A stretch of DNA of 64,000 nucleotides from Panorpa germanica (Eukaryota; Arthropoda; Insecta; Mecoptera; Panorpidae). The stretch is from contig OY783212.1 of the NCBI GenBank assembly GCA_963678705.1, positions 9,672,001-9,736,000 on the forward strand. The letters run 5' to 3'. Below the pieces are notes generated by a model, which was not told the origin of the DNA, did no database searches, and saw nothing but the letters and a program-made list of their open reading frames with translations. Below, one piece after another: positions 21,216 to 32,759 of the stretch; the stretch's first letter is position 1, and each line of letters begins with the position of its first letter. The position numbers were made by a program, and so were the translations under genes.

Positions 21216-21667
21216 TGCGAAGCTGGTCCTTCGATGCCTTACAAAGCCGATCCTTCGAGTTTATTATCCGCGTGTGTTTTACATTGTGTTTTTGGCGTTT
21301 TTTTTACATTTGCCCCTTGGTGATTGCCATTGAATGGGTAATTGGGACGCTCTATTTTGGCGGATTCACGGAGGATTTGGATTTTACAATTACATTTCAA
21401 GAAGGTTTTAATTCGTAAATGCGAATCTACACTTCGAGAATTAAAACAAATTTGGGCTTACAAACCATTATTAACCGCGTGTGAATTCGTGGTGTTTTGA
21501 GGTTACATCTGTGTAGTAATCGGCACATGTGCAAGCTATTTCTTTACATTTACCCTATGGCGGCCTGGCAAGTCATCAATTGACATCGATTGGGTAATGT
21601 AACGCTTGATTTAAGCGGATTCACATATATTTTGGATACTACATGTTCACATTTCAAGAAAAATTGT
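21216..21667 (+). repeat. Element leader with diverged internal duplication and putative primer-binding site
   Basis: A candidate primer-binding site starts TGGTCCTTCGATG at 21224, eight bases after the LTR; the tRNA is not assigned. The leader holds two diverged direct copies, about 21216-21410 and 21420-21667. Shared blocks in order are ATGCGAA...CTTCGA, ATTATCCGCGTGTG/ATTAACCGCGTGTG, TTTACATTTGCCC/TTTACATTTACCC, CATTGAATGGGTAAT/CATCGATTGGGTAAT, GCGGATTCAC and ACATTTCAAGAA. A further small open frame (21167-21418) in copy one is probably incidental. Confidence 0.75.
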
Positions 21668-21870
21668 TCAAGAAATTTATTATACGGAAAGGGGTGCAAG
21701 GAACCTAGAAGAGAGTAAAATACCTTTTTACTCATCAAGGTACAATTCTATTATCATTATCTACAAGTACCGATTTATTAAAAAATTGCTAAATTCCTGG
21801 ATTAAGCTGGATTAGTTTTCTCATCCACGTTTCATCTAACATACAAGTACGAGTTTATCACCTAAGCAAG

Positions 21871-24800
21871 ATGGAGGGGTTGAAGAGGCTTAAAACGGCG
21901 CGGACGACTGCAAAAGGTTCAATATCAAGAATGGACAATTATGTCAGCGACGCAAGGGCCCTCGAATCCGGTACGGTAGAGCTGCTGGAGGCGAAGAAAG
22001 AAAAGTTGATGGCTACCTATCACACGTACGAGCTCACGCAATCCAGTATTTTAGAAATTGATGAACAGGATGATGAAGACATCGAGGATGTAGAAGAAAA
22101 ATACTTTAATATTTTAGCTAAGTTAAATGCCAGCATCACCAAGTTAAAAGAAGTTAATAGGCCTACTTGTCCTAGCTTAGTGGCATCCAAGCTTCCAGCG
22201 GTGGAAATTCCAACCTTCGATGGCAAGGATATAACCAGGTTTAGGCCCTTTTATGAGCTCTTCCAAGCAGTTGTTCACAATAATGCATCACTGTCCGATG
22301 TACAGAGACTTTTTTATTTAAGAAAGTATCTCCTTGACGAGGCTCTCTCAATAATTATAAATTTGCCGCTTGTGAACAGCTCATATAAAGAGGCTCTTGA
22401 TTTATTGTTAGCGCGGTATGATAATAAGGCGCGATTAATTACTAATCATATAAATATATTACTTGATATTCCAAACATGCAGAAGGGTACTGCAATGGCA
22501 ATAAGGGCTTTTTTATGTCAAGTTAAACAGCAATTACAAGCGTTAAAAAATCTTGATGAGCCTGTAGACAAATGGGATATGATTCTAATCTCAATATTAT
22601 GTAGAAAGCTAGATTTATTAACTAGTCGCAATTTCCATATGGAAAGAAATGTAGACAAACTGCCTACTATGGCAGAATTTATATCATTTTTAGAAAAACG
22701 TGCGATTGCACTTGAGGATAGCTCACCATATAAAAGTATGTCAAATGACAAAAATTATAAAGAGTATTCGTACTCGAGAGTTTCCAATGTCACTACTCGC
22801 TACAATTTAGCATGTAGATATTGTAATATGGACCATCCCATTTTTAGATGTCCAAAATTTAAAATGGCTCCTTTAGAGTCGCGTAATTCATTTGTTCAAG
22901 AACATAAATTATGTTCGCTATGTTTAAAAGCCCATAGTGGCAGGTGCTCCCTTGAGAATAATTATAAATGTCATAAATGTAAAGGCATGCATAGCAAATT
23001 GTTATGTGATAAAACAGATGCTGGTTCGCTGGCTGGCAAGACAACTGAATCTCCAGTTGTAATGTGCTGTAGCAATGATAGCTTGGGGGGTACCATATTG
23101 CTGCCTACTATGAAGGTAAAAATTGTTGACAATTTTGGTCGCGAGTTTCTAGTTCGTGCATTGCTCGATAGCGGTAGTCAAGCATCATTAGTGACTGCTG
23201 AACTCTTAAAAGAATTGCGTTTACGCACAAACACTCATCCTAGTAAAATAATTGGCATAGGCAATAAAGCCACAAAATTATATCACTCAGCAATTATAAA
23301 CATACAGTCTAATTACGACAGAAATATTAATCACAAAGTGAATTGTCATGTAGTTGAATCTATCACTACGCATTTGCCTCAAATTTTTATTGACACATCC
23401 AAAGTTATTTTTCCCAAAAATATTAAGCTAGCTGATGAGCAGTATAATGTACCCTCGAAAATATCATTGCTATTGGGTGCGGATGTATATTTTGCCATTC
23501 TATTAGGTGGCTGTATTAAATTAAATAATGGCTCAGTTTTACAGAACACTACATTTGGATATGTAGTTGCAGGTAAACTGCATAATCAATTTAATTATAA
23601 TGTTATTAATGAGCCAAAAATGTTTCAAAATCAAAATAATTATTCAAGTAATATTATAGTATCTAATTTTGCCATTTCTGACCATACAACCCTTGAGAAT
23701 GTTATGGGGCAATTTTGGATGACTGAGAAGGTCCCAGAAAAGACAGACAAGTTTACTGAGGAATATTTAAAGGCTGAACATATTTTTAAAAATTCAGTAC
23801 TACTTGAAAATAATACTTTTACTGTAGATTTGCCATTAGTCAGCCCAGTAAATGAACTAGAATTGGGGGATTCTTTCTCAGTCGCCCTGCAAAGATTCTG
23901 TGTGTTAGAAAATAGATTTAAACGAAATCCTTCACTATTGAAGGTGTATAAAAAATTCATTGATCAGTATATAGAGATGGGACATGCCAGGGAAATAGAC
24001 ATAAATTCTTATGATGTTTATAATACTCCTAATTATTTTTTAGCGCATCATGCAGTTACAAACGATGATAGCAAAACTACTAAATTGCGTGTGGTCTTTG
24101 ATGGAAGCATGCGTTCTAAAAATAAGATTTCTCTCAACGATGTTATGCTGAATGGTCCTGTGGTTCAAGGCGAGCTCTTCGATATTCTCCTACTGTTTAG
24201 AACTTATGTGTACACAATTGTCTGTGACATAGAAAAAATGTTCCGCTGTATTCTCACAAATGACACTTACAATGTCTTACAAAATATTTTATGGAGAGAT
24301 GATCCAGGTAAGCCCATCAGTTGTTTGCAATTAAAAACTGTAACATATGGACTCAAATCTTCTACCTTTTTGGCCACACGATGTCTCATAGAACTTGCCC
24401 ATCGCTACAAACATAAATATCCTCTCGCAGCGAGAGCAATGTGCCATAATACGTATGTTGATGATGTCATAGTTGGGTGCGATGACGTGGAAGAGTTATC
24501 TGAATTAAAGTCTCAATTAATTGGTTTGTTACAATTAGGTAATTTTAAATTACACAAATGGTCTTCCAATCATCCCCCAGTGCTCGACGACATCTCTAGT
24601 GATAAAAAATATATCAATGAATTAGATTTGAATAAATCAGCCATTATTAAAACATTAGGTCTAAAATACAATGTTATTTTGGATACATTTACTTTTAAAT
24701 GTCCTAACACGAATAGTAACAATTTGAATACTAAAAGAAAAGTGCTTAGTTTTATTGGGACTTTATTTGACCCGTTAGGATTGATTGGCCCTATAATTGT

Positions 24801-27051
24801 AGTTGCCAAGTTAATCATGCAAGAGCTTTGGTTTTTGAAAATAGATTGGGACGCACCGCTGCCTGACAAGCAATTACAGATGTGGGAAAAGTTCCTTAAT
24901 GGTCTAAAGATAGCAGACAGCATTTCAATAGATCGACTTATAAAGGAGGAAAATTTTGTCACTGCAGAATTAATAGGCTATGCAGACGCATCTATGAAGG
25001 CGTACGGGTGCTGCCTATATTTAAGAACCATTACAGCAAATGACAACGTAAAAACAAAATTAATTTGTGCCAAGTCTCGTGTGGCTCCACTAGGTAAGGT
25101 ACTTACAATACCCCAACTAGAGCTAAATAGTGCAGTTTTGTTGGCACAACTTGCGGTTAGAGTTAGTAATTTACTCAAAACTAGATTGGAACATAGACTT
25201 TTCCTTTATTGTGATTCCAAAATAGTCCTTGCTTGGATTCAAGCGGACAAATTAAAAACCAATATCTATGTTAATAACAGAGTAAAGAAAATAACAGAGC
25301 TCACAGATAAATTCTCTTGGTACTATGTAAAATCAGCTGATAACCCAGCTGATATAATTTCTCGTGGTATAGAACCACAACACTTAAAAAATCAAAATCT
25401 TTGGTGGAACGGTCCCCAGTATCTATCCAATTCTCATTTTAAACATGATCATTATTTTGATTTAAATACAGTACTTCCATCAGACGATGAAGATAAAAAC
25501 TGTAATGTTTGTAACATTGAAGTCGAACAAGCACCGTTAATGCTAGACTTGTTTAAAAAATTCTCCAATATCAATAAGCTACAGCGTGTATTAGCTTATG
25601 TGTATAGATTCTTTAATAATTGTAAAAAGGCAGTACACAGTTCAATTTGTTCTTATCTTACTATTTCTAAAAATAATATTTGTGGACATTTATCTCCACA
25701 AGAACTTCATAATTCTTTATTAATTATCATTCGCTCAGTTCAAAGGCAAATATTTTTTAAAGAAATAAAATGTCTCTTAGGTGGTATCATTATCAAGACC
25801 GGTATAGGTAATCTCCACCCTTTCATAGACAGCACTGGTTTAATTCGTGTTGGTGGCAGATTGCAAAATGCAGGCATTGCAAAAGATAAAATGCACCCAG
25901 TCATACTGCCAAAGGACAACAATATCACTTCTATCATAATCAAAAATGAGCACTTACGTTTGCTCCATGCTGGTGCTAGATTAGTACTCAGCTCCTTGTC
26001 TCAAAAGTTCTGGATTATCAATGGCATACGGGAGGTCAAAAAGGTACTATACAAATGTGTTATATGTTCACGATTGAAGGCTGAATCTGCTAAACAATTG
26101 ATGGGTTCTTTGCCAGCTGACAGAGTTACAGCTACAAGACCATTTCAGCATGTAGGTGTAGATTTTTGTGGACCTTTTAACATAAAGATAGCTCGCATAC
26201 GTAAACCATTGATTACAAAAGGTTACATTTCATTGTTTGTTTGCTTTTCTACAAAGGCCATACACATGGAAGTGGTTTCTGATTTAAGAACTGAAACATT
26301 CTTGGCATGTCTCAATCGTTTTATTTCTAGACGAGGCATGCCTACTAAAATTTATTGTGACAATGCTAAAACATTCAAGGGTGCTGCTAATGAATTAAAA
26401 GAATTGTATAATTTACAGACTAATAAGTCTCATAGAAATAATGTTATAAGTTTTTGTAATAATTTATATATAAAATTTATGTTTATACCCAGTTATGCTC
26501 CTGAATTTGGTGGCATATGGGAAGCAGGGGTCAAAAGTGCGAAGCACCACCTTAAGAGAGTAGTTGGTAATTTGGCCTTAACTTATGAAGAATTAAATTC
26601 AGTTGTCATACAGATTGAAGGTGTGCTAAACTCAAGACCACTGCTTCCACTAAGCCCAAATGAATATAAGTATTTGACTCCAGCACATTTTCTAATTGGC
26701 ACTGCTCTGATTGAATACCCTGAAGTCAATTTAACAGAGGTACCAGTCAATCGTCTTAAGTTTTGGAATATTGTTAAAAAACTAAAACAAGACTTTTGGC
26801 AAGCTTGGTCTAAGGATTATCTCACACAGCTTCAGAGCCGTCCCAAGTGGAAATATGCTAATGAAAACCTGAAAGAAGGTGATTTAGTCATTGTAAAGAA
26901 TTTAAACTCACCCCCATTAAATTGGACAATGGCCAGAATAACAAAGGTCTTTTTTGGTAAAGATGGAAAGGTGAGAGTGGCGGAAATAAAAATCGGTGAT
27001 AAGATCTACAACAGACCCATCACAAAATTGTGTAGATTACCACTGAATTGA
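21871..27051 (+). CDS. Gag-Pol polyprotein of the BEL/Pao element
   Basis: 1726-residue single frame, a usual length for a fused BEL/Pao Gag-Pol. The ATG at 21871 was chosen because the N terminus (MEGLKRLKTARTTAKGSISR) is the typical Pao Gag-like start. Parts by rough residue number: Gag-like domain 1-300; Cys/His zinc knuckles 314-390; retropepsin-type protease around 430 (LLDSGSQASLVT); reverse transcriptase about 650-960 with the YVDD box near 861; RNase H about 1030-1180 (YADAS near 1035); integrase zinc-binding region about 1335-1400 and catalytic core about 1428-1560 (GVDFCGPF, YCDNAKTF, WEAGVKSAKH); C-terminal domain about 1610-1725 as in other Pao integrases. The product would form virus-like particles and copy and integrate the element's RNA in family members that are active. 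Functions are by family knowledge. The frame looks whole. Confidence 0.95.
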   Translation: MEGLKRLKTARTTAKGSISRMDNYVSDARALESGTVELLEAKKEKLMATYHTYELTQSSILEIDEQDDEDIEDVEEKYFNILAKLNASITKLKEVNRPTCPSLVASKLPAVEIPTFDGKDITRFRPFYELFQAVVHNNASLSDVQRLFYLRKYLLDEALSIIINLPLVNSSYKEALDLLLARYDNKARLITNHINILLDIPNMQKGTAMAIRAFLCQVKQQLQALKNLDEPVDKWDMILISILCRKLDLLTSRNFHMERNVDKLPTMAEFISFLEKRAIALEDSSPYKSMSNDKNYKEYSYSRVSNVTTRYNLACRYCNMDHPIFRCPKFKMAPLESRNSFVQEHKLCSLCLKAHSGRCSLENNYKCHKCKGMHSKLLCDKTDAGSLAGKTTESPVVMCCSNDSLGGTILLPTMKVKIVDNFGREFLVRALLDSGSQASLVTAELLKELRLRTNTHPSKIIGIGNKATKLYHSAIINIQSNYDRNINHKVNCHVVESITTHLPQIFIDTSKVIFPKNIKLADEQYNVPSKISLLLGADVYFAILLGGCIKLNNGSVLQNTTFGYVVAGKLHNQFNYNVINEPKMFQNQNNYSSNIIVSNFAISDHTTLENVMGQFWMTEKVPEKTDKFTEEYLKAEHIFKNSVLLENNTFTVDLPLVSPVNELELGDSFSVALQRFCVLENRFKRNPSLLKVYKKFIDQYIEMGHAREIDINSYDVYNTPNYFLAHHAVTNDDSKTTKLRVVFDGSMRSKNKISLNDVMLNGPVVQGELFDILLLFRTYVYTIVCDIEKMFRCILTNDTYNVLQNILWRDDPGKPISCLQLKTVTYGLKSSTFLATRCLIELAHRYKHKYPLAARAMCHNTYVDDVIVGCDDVEELSELKSQLIGLLQLGNFKLHKWSSNHPPVLDDISSDKKYINELDLNKSAIIKTLGLKYNVILDTFTFKCPNTNSNNLNTKRKVLSFIGTLFDPLGLIGPIIVVAKLIMQELWFLKIDWDAPLPDKQLQMWEKFLNGLKIADSISIDRLIKEENFVTAELIGYADASMKAYGCCLYLRTITANDNVKTKLICAKSRVAPLGKVLTIPQLELNSAVLLAQLAVRVSNLLKTRLEHRLFLYCDSKIVLAWIQADKLKTNIYVNNRVKKITELTDKFSWYYVKSADNPADIISRGIEPQHLKNQNLWWNGPQYLSNSHFKHDHYFDLNTVLPSDDEDKNCNVCNIEVEQAPLMLDLFKKFSNINKLQRVLAYVYRFFNNCKKAVHSSICSYLTISKNNICGHLSPQELHNSLLIIIRSVQRQIFFKEIKCLLGGIIIKTGIGNLHPFIDSTGLIRVGGRLQNAGIAKDKMHPVILPKDNNITSIIIKNEHLRLLHAGARLVLSSLSQKFWIINGIREVKKVLYKCVICSRLKAESAKQLMGSLPADRVTATRPFQHVGVDFCGPFNIKIARIRKPLITKGYISLFVCFSTKAIHMEVVSDLRTETFLACLNRFISRRGMPTKIYCDNAKTFKGAANELKELYNLQTNKSHRNNVISFCNNLYIKFMFIPSYAPEFGGIWEAGVKSAKHHLKRVVGNLALTYEELNSVVIQIEGVLNSRPLLPLSPNEYKYLTPAHFLIGTALIEYPEVNLTEVPVNRLKFWNIVKKLKQDFWQAWSKDYLTQLQSRPKWKYANENLKEGDLVIVKNLNSPPLNWTMARITKVFFGKDGKVRVAEIKIGDKIYNRPITKLCRLPLN

Positions 27052-27282
27052 TTGTTGTGTACATTATGCAATTGATAATGTATGCTAAAATGTTAATTAC
27101 GTTTTCTGTTATCTTTAGAATAATTGTTATTTTGTTTTATTTTATATTATTCTCATACAATTATGTAGACTATCATAGATTTAAGAAGTTTGTAAATTTA
27201 TGTAGCTCTATGTATTAATGTATTTTTATATATATTTTAAGTTGGTTGTGGGATCAGCTACGTTCTGCTGGCTGGTAATTTA
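27052..27282 (+). other. 3' untranslated segment of the BEL/Pao element
   Basis: AT-rich, ends GGCTGGTAATTTA directly before the 3' LTR. A classical purine-only polypurine tract is not obvious. Confidence 0.7.
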
Positions 27283-27611
27283 TGTTCAGTACAAAATTAG
27301 CACAGAACATAAAATGTGTCTCTGTTGACATTCTAGTTTAATATTGTATTGTTGTCTCTGGTAGAAATCTTACTCAGGGCAACACAGCGACGTGTTGGGC
27401 AACACAACGACGACTGCTGTGCACGCTACAGCCGTATGGCATTCGAGTCACTCGTGTTTTGGCTTTTGCACTGTCGTAGCATGATTCGCAACCATTTTAT
27501 ATTACAAGAATTTGTGGTTAAATTTATATTAAAAAGTGTAAAATTATTTTATCATTAAACAATTGAATAATTATTCAATCTACAAATACTCGCATGGTTT
27601 TATTTTGTACA
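27283..27611 (+). repeat. 3' LTR of the BEL/Pao element
   Basis: 329 bp, identical by eye to the 5' LTR, TG...CA ends, followed by the CTATT duplication at 27612-27616. Confidence 0.95.
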
Positions 27612-27616
27612 CTATT

Positions 27617-28202
27617 TTGTAAATAAGTAGATGCAAAATATATTAAGGTTTCCACATTACGGTATGGTGTTTTGGTCTAAAATATATTTGCATTTTATTT
27701 GTGAGAAAAAAGTCATTTTTAATATACACACTCTGCAACATATACGAACTTTATTATTAGAATTTTAATTAAATTCATCTTAAAGTAGACTCTTCTATAA
27801 CGCGCGTTCGATTAATGAGAATTCAAGCAATGCGATTAATATATTATAGCTATTGATTTTTTCTGAGCACCAATAAAATATTTTCAACATTTCTTTATTT
27901 TTTAAATTCACACACATAATTACATTGTATATTATTGATAAATATAACTGCTTATTAATGCTTTTTGTATTAAATCTGAAGTAAATTGTAAAGTTTACGA
28001 AATGTAAAAAGAACATTCTAAACCGCACCTTCTAAATCGTTATGTTATGCCTCATACACATTTGTGCGAGTTAAACATGCGACATCCAACATTTGTTGAA
28101 AGAAGTTGTACAACACGTCCACACTTTTTAAACACTTACCGCAAAACAGATAAAATATTTTCTTTATTTAATTGTTCTTGATATTGGATATGGAATCTTG
28201 TC
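27617..28202. other. Unassigned DNA
   Basis: A 77-residue minus-strand frame (27795-28028) has only low-complexity composition. Confidence 0.4.
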
Positions 28203-28328
28203 ATGTCGGAGGGATCAGTTTCATATATCATGTACGATAATGAAGATGTTCTGATGGCAGCGGCTGCTTGTGTGATAATAGGACACCTACAAGATTATCA
28301 CGCAAACGAATTTACTAAACACAACTAA
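28203..28328 (+). pseudogene. Short ORF, possibly N terminus of a Harbinger-like transposase
   Basis: ATG-initiated 41-codon frame containing YDNEDVLMAAAACVIIGHLQ. A run of acidic residues followed by a hydrophobic Ala-rich AAACxxIG segment at the very N terminus is typical of PIF/Harbinger transposases. Downstream, after stops, a frame contains FTADDLKHFWLIKIL, weakly like the FRNFxRMTxxDF region that follows. No inverted repeats were found. It could equally be a chance frame; the call rests on recall of the family's N-terminal pattern. Confidence 0.35.
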
Positions 28329-30380
28329 AGTAACCGTCAACACACACTGAAATTGTACTAGACTGAGAATATATTCGACCCATTTGTTCGAGATCACATT
28401 CAAAATCGTAATCCTTCGTAATTTACCGCCGACGATTTGAAACATTTCTGGTTAATAAAAATACTCCGTAGAGTTTCATGTTGTGTTGCACTAGTACGTT
28501 AAAATAACAAAACATTAAATTATGAACGAAATTATCAATGAAAATATACAAACGGAACGTACACCGTGTTTAAATTTTTTTAACGTTCTACCAGATAACC
28601 GTATTTAGTAAAAAAGGTTTCTATCCCTGTATGATGCAGCCAACCTTAGTCTGAAATCTTTTGAGTATTATTCATATTCATATACATTTAAACATATTTC
28701 GTATATTTCCTATATTATCTAATATATGAGTAGAGTATAAATTCAACATCTTACAACCCTTTATGTGTATATAATATAATAAAGTATAGCATAAAATATT
28801 GGAAGAAACTAATACTATGAGTTATACCAAAAAGAACTAACGCAAAAGTATAATATTATATCAAATTTAATAAAACATTAAAAGAAAAGCTGTAAAAAAC
28901 TAGCAGTGGAAAAGAAAAATAAAAGTCTAAACGACAAACCTTATATGAGATATATTATCCGAAAATAAAATTCCAGAACAAAATCGTTAAGTTTAGTCTT
29001 TCACTAAGGAATAGGAAAAATATTGTTGAACTTTATGAGTATATTTCTTATTATACCCGTACATTTATTCATTTCTTTACGACTGAGAGAAATAGAATTG
29101 CATTTTCCATACAATGTAGCAGTTTACACATGTGTTTATTTTTAAATATGAATAAAAGTCAGTTTTATGGAGTTTTCTGGAACACCTTAATGGCATGACT
29201 GTCTGTATTAATAGACTTAATGTAAATTATATTATGGCTAGAGAAAAATATAGTTTTTATTGGAGTATAAAGTTTACTATGATAGAAATATGAACAGTAA
29301 TAAAATGAACAAGGTTAATGATAATCCATTTAAATAGATGAGCCAGAATGAAGGATATTCAAGCACTTTCTAGCTCGGGAAACAAAGAAAGAAGGAAGAC
29401 AAGCAAATGACTAGAATCCGACCATAAACTTCACCGATGATTCATTGGCAAAGCAAGAGTGATGGGTGCCTGTGGCACTACTCAATATTAATTACCTATT
29501 TTAGATTCACTCAAAAACAATCGTATCTAGTCATAATTAAATCGAGTTCTTGGGGCCTACGGCGGAGTATGCTTTCCGCTTCATCCTCGGTATATCTCTG
29601 ATACCATTGCCACTTCTAAAATCATCTTAACTTCAAAAATATTCTTGAATCTTCTCTACTCATGTTCAATATACAGTTAGATCGCTCTAAAAAGTACAAG
29701 TTTATATGTGCCTAAATAAAATGCAAAATTCTAAGACAAGTTACCATCAAACTTCAAGAAGAAATTCACAGTAAGTGACCATAGGGACTCGTTGTAGCAA
29801 AAAGGTTAGAGACAGGTGATTATTTTCGTCAATATTTAGATAATTATGTTATGATATTAATCTATCTATTACGCATTATGTTCAGAAGTTAGGATGAAAT
29901 TTTGTGTACGTATGAGCAAGAAACTAAGGGAATTATAGAGAAAATAATAGATTTTATACATGTGAAACAGTTTTTAGCCAAAAAAACCTATGACAATCTA
30001 TAAGAATGCGCTCTATTCGCACGGCTCCACTCTTAGTGCCTCCTACCTTTTCCCACAAATCAAATCACGTCATCAAAGAAAGCCAAGACGTAGACCAATA
30101 CCCTTATAGACTAAATAACCTGCTAAATTACTTTATTACGAATCTCAGTAGTATGTTAGGCAATTTAGTTTATAGTTTTATTTTAGTTTATATTAAGGGA
30201 TTGTGTGATTTCTTTTTTGCATAAATTTATTCCTTAACATTTGTAGAATATGCTGGTAAAGTAATTTTTTTAAATTCGAAGCCGTTATAAAGACACAGCA
30301 GTTGAAGAAACAGATGTTCGGAGCGCGTAATTGAGTGGTAGGAACTTTAAACGCGTTTTTATGAATTGTGTTTTTCAAAA
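28329..30380. other. Unassigned DNA
   Basis: Short frames at 30006-30224 (plus) and 30193-30420 (minus) have no recognisable domains. Confidence 0.4.
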
Positions 30381-30652
30381 TTTCCTCCACCATATCTTGA
30401 GAACGCTTTGACCGATTCACTTAAAATTTATAGGATATAGACTCAGCATATGTAGACGCACGGAATGAACTAAAAAAATTTAAAAATTCAGAGTATTTCT
30501 AGTTATTTCGAAGTGAAAAAAAGGTATGAAATTTGAAATTGTTTTTTCTGAAGTCTGCCAAAACCACAATTTTCAATATTTTCATGATTCTAGTTCATTC
30601 CATGCAGTTTGGTCTATAGATAAAAACGCCTATAGATCAAATCGTGGAGGAA
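30381..30652. mobile_element. Inverted-repeat element, family unresolved
   Basis: The left arm (TTTCCTCCACCATATCTTGA ... ATATAGACTC ... GGAATGAACT, 30381-30480) is repeated in inverse orientation on the right (AGTTCATTCC ... GGTCTATAG ... CGTGGAGGAAG, 30590-30652). The arms are imperfect but keep the block order TTCCTCCAC-AT, TATAGAC, GGAATGAACTA. Flanking DNA to about 30850 (GCGCCCCTTTTTTTGAGG, CCGTCACGGGAGAACCCC) has the look of a larger decayed DNA transposon. Confidence 0.5.
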
Positions 30653-32759
30653 GTCAGCGCCCCTTTTTTTGAGGCAGGTGTCTTCAGAGTGGTACAGCAT
30701 ACGTTCTAATAAAATTTATAAATGAAATTTGTTTTACATATACATAAAATAGTAATAAATAACTGATAAAAATCTCAAAGTTCTATCTTTTCACTGGACG
30801 TCAAGAAAGATTCTCAAAAAATGCTTAAAAAACAGGCCGTCACGGGAGAACCCCCTTAAATATTATTAGGTTTCATTTAAAGACAATATTACAAGAATGA
30901 AAGGTACGATTTAAGTTTTTTGTTTACCTGGTAGTACATTCGAATATAATAATATAAATAGTCAATTTTTTCTTTAAAAGTAAAGCATATTTTTAGGATA
31001 GCATTACCGCTATATACGTGGTGGATATTTACTTAGACCACTCTACAGAATAAGAGAATGAGAAAATATCGAAATGAACACGGAGTATCGAATGTACCTA
31101 TTCAGAGTGTATATATTGATCACGTTCTAAAATGACGACTGATTTCTTCAACATATAATAACCCTCTTGAAAAGTCACCCTTCTACTTCTGGAAACGTTC
31201 ACTTAGAAGTCATTATGTAAAGAAAAGGTAGAAACTGATATGCATACCGTCGTCACTCGTCAATGTTCAGTTCGGTGTTCAGTCTTGAGTCCTCCCCGCC
31301 TTCGTCATAACCAAACTCTCGATGAAACTTTCTTTGTTATTGTTATTGTTATGTTTATGAGTCTCCGCTTTACTATTAAGGGAGCAAAAGTTATATAATT
31401 AAATTACATTACTAAAATTATTTTTGGTAAATATTATTAAACTTTGAATCTCTTCTTCTTCTTCTTAATATTACGTTATTAGTAAATTGTGTTTTAAATT
31501 GTTTTTGAAGAAGACTATTTAAATGTTTAAACTATATTTAGCGAAAAAGAGGTAATAATGAAAATTTGGAGAACAGTAATAAAGAATGTAATGCAATCAG
31601 AATTTTTATAATTATCCATTATTTTTTTAATGTACACATATTATACACATATTCGTAGGTTGACCATGACTGCTCTCTGAAAACGTTCTTAACCACTCTC
31701 AAATCAATGAGAGTGGTGAATATCGTTATATCCACATATATTTTAAGGTAAAATCGTAAAAAACACATATAATTTACGATAATACTTCAAAAACGTACCC
31801 TAATCATGATATAAAAATTATTTTTGAGTAATTTTCGATAAATGGTGGATGGTACCATTTATCCATGCTGTTGTAATAGCTAAACTTGTGCAAATAAATA
31901 TTTTTCAAATGATTGAATTTCTTACTTTGAAATGATCTTACAAATAATGCCGACAAGTGGATTTTCTTTTGTTTTAAAAATAGAAATCGCTATTTTTATA
32001 TCCACTTCAAGGACTGATTCTACATCGATTTTAACGGTTTAAGACTGCTTGAAAGATCTTGCACTTTAGAATAGCACAAAATTAAAAATACTCGTAGTAC
32101 AATAAGACGACCGATCGTCTTATTAACGACGAGTTCTTTGTGTAATTTATGTAAATTGTAAGTAAGTATTTTTGATAATAATTGACGAGAAATAAAATTA
32201 TATATTGAAAGTTTAATAATAGTTAACAAGCACAAAGACAACAAATATTAATTATAATAAACTAAGGTACATGAATGCCTTAGAAGAAGATGCAGTGATT
32301 CTAGTGGGACTTCTAAAGAGCGAGGCGCGAGATTCAAGTACATATATAGTAATGAATTTTTCTACTTGGGTTGTTGCGCGAGAATGCGAGGCCCTGTGCG
32401 GTTCCCCAGCTTGTCACCCCCTAAGGCCGCCTCTGTTAACGACCAACTCAAAATCAACACTACACTCTTAGAACGACACATGAGTGCGTAAACGTGCCTA
32501 ATTAGTCTTATCTCTCGGATAAGTATAATTAGGATTTCCAGCGTTTGAAAACGTTAAAATAAATGAGGCTGAATAAACAGCTAAAAAGAAATATCCTTAA
32601 GGAGACAACCTATTACGGAGCATATGGATTCTGTGCAATAGTGGAAGCAATTCAGAATACGAAACTTCATCTACACATTGCAACCAATTAAAAAACTAAA
32701 ATACAAATTGTATATGGGTTGTGCATAACGTGTATCTCAGATATAAAATGAACTTTGGA
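30653..32759. other. Unassigned DNA with small perfect hairpins
   Basis: Perfect 10-bp stems occur at 31692-31717 (ACCACTCTCA/TGAGAGTGGT) and 31837-31863 (GATAAATGGT/ACCATTTATC). A 66-residue frame at 32271-32471 lies in a GC-richer patch but has no recognisable domain. No gene supported. Confidence 0.4.

Larger units (their letters stand above)
20887..27611 (+). mobile_element. BEL/Pao LTR retrotransposon, looks whole
   Basis: 6725-bp element: 329-bp LTR, 655-bp leader, a single Gag-Pol frame (21871-27051), a 231-bp 3' untranslated segment, and a second 329-bp LTR. The LTRs are identical by direct reading and have TG...CA ends. Flanked by the CTATT duplication. Domain order (Gag-like, zinc knuckles, protease, reverse transcriptase, RNase H, integrase) and the Pao-type sequence blocks place it in BEL/Pao. 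No env-like frame is visible. Identical LTRs imply a recent insertion compared with every other element in the window. Treated here as a genomic fossil; no breaks in the main frame were seen. Confidence 0.95.

Noticed and set aside
31692-31863. Two perfect 10-bp hairpins as terminators or RNA structures
   Set aside because: Short stems of this kind are expected by chance in a 64-kb AT-rich window, and no transcript is associated.
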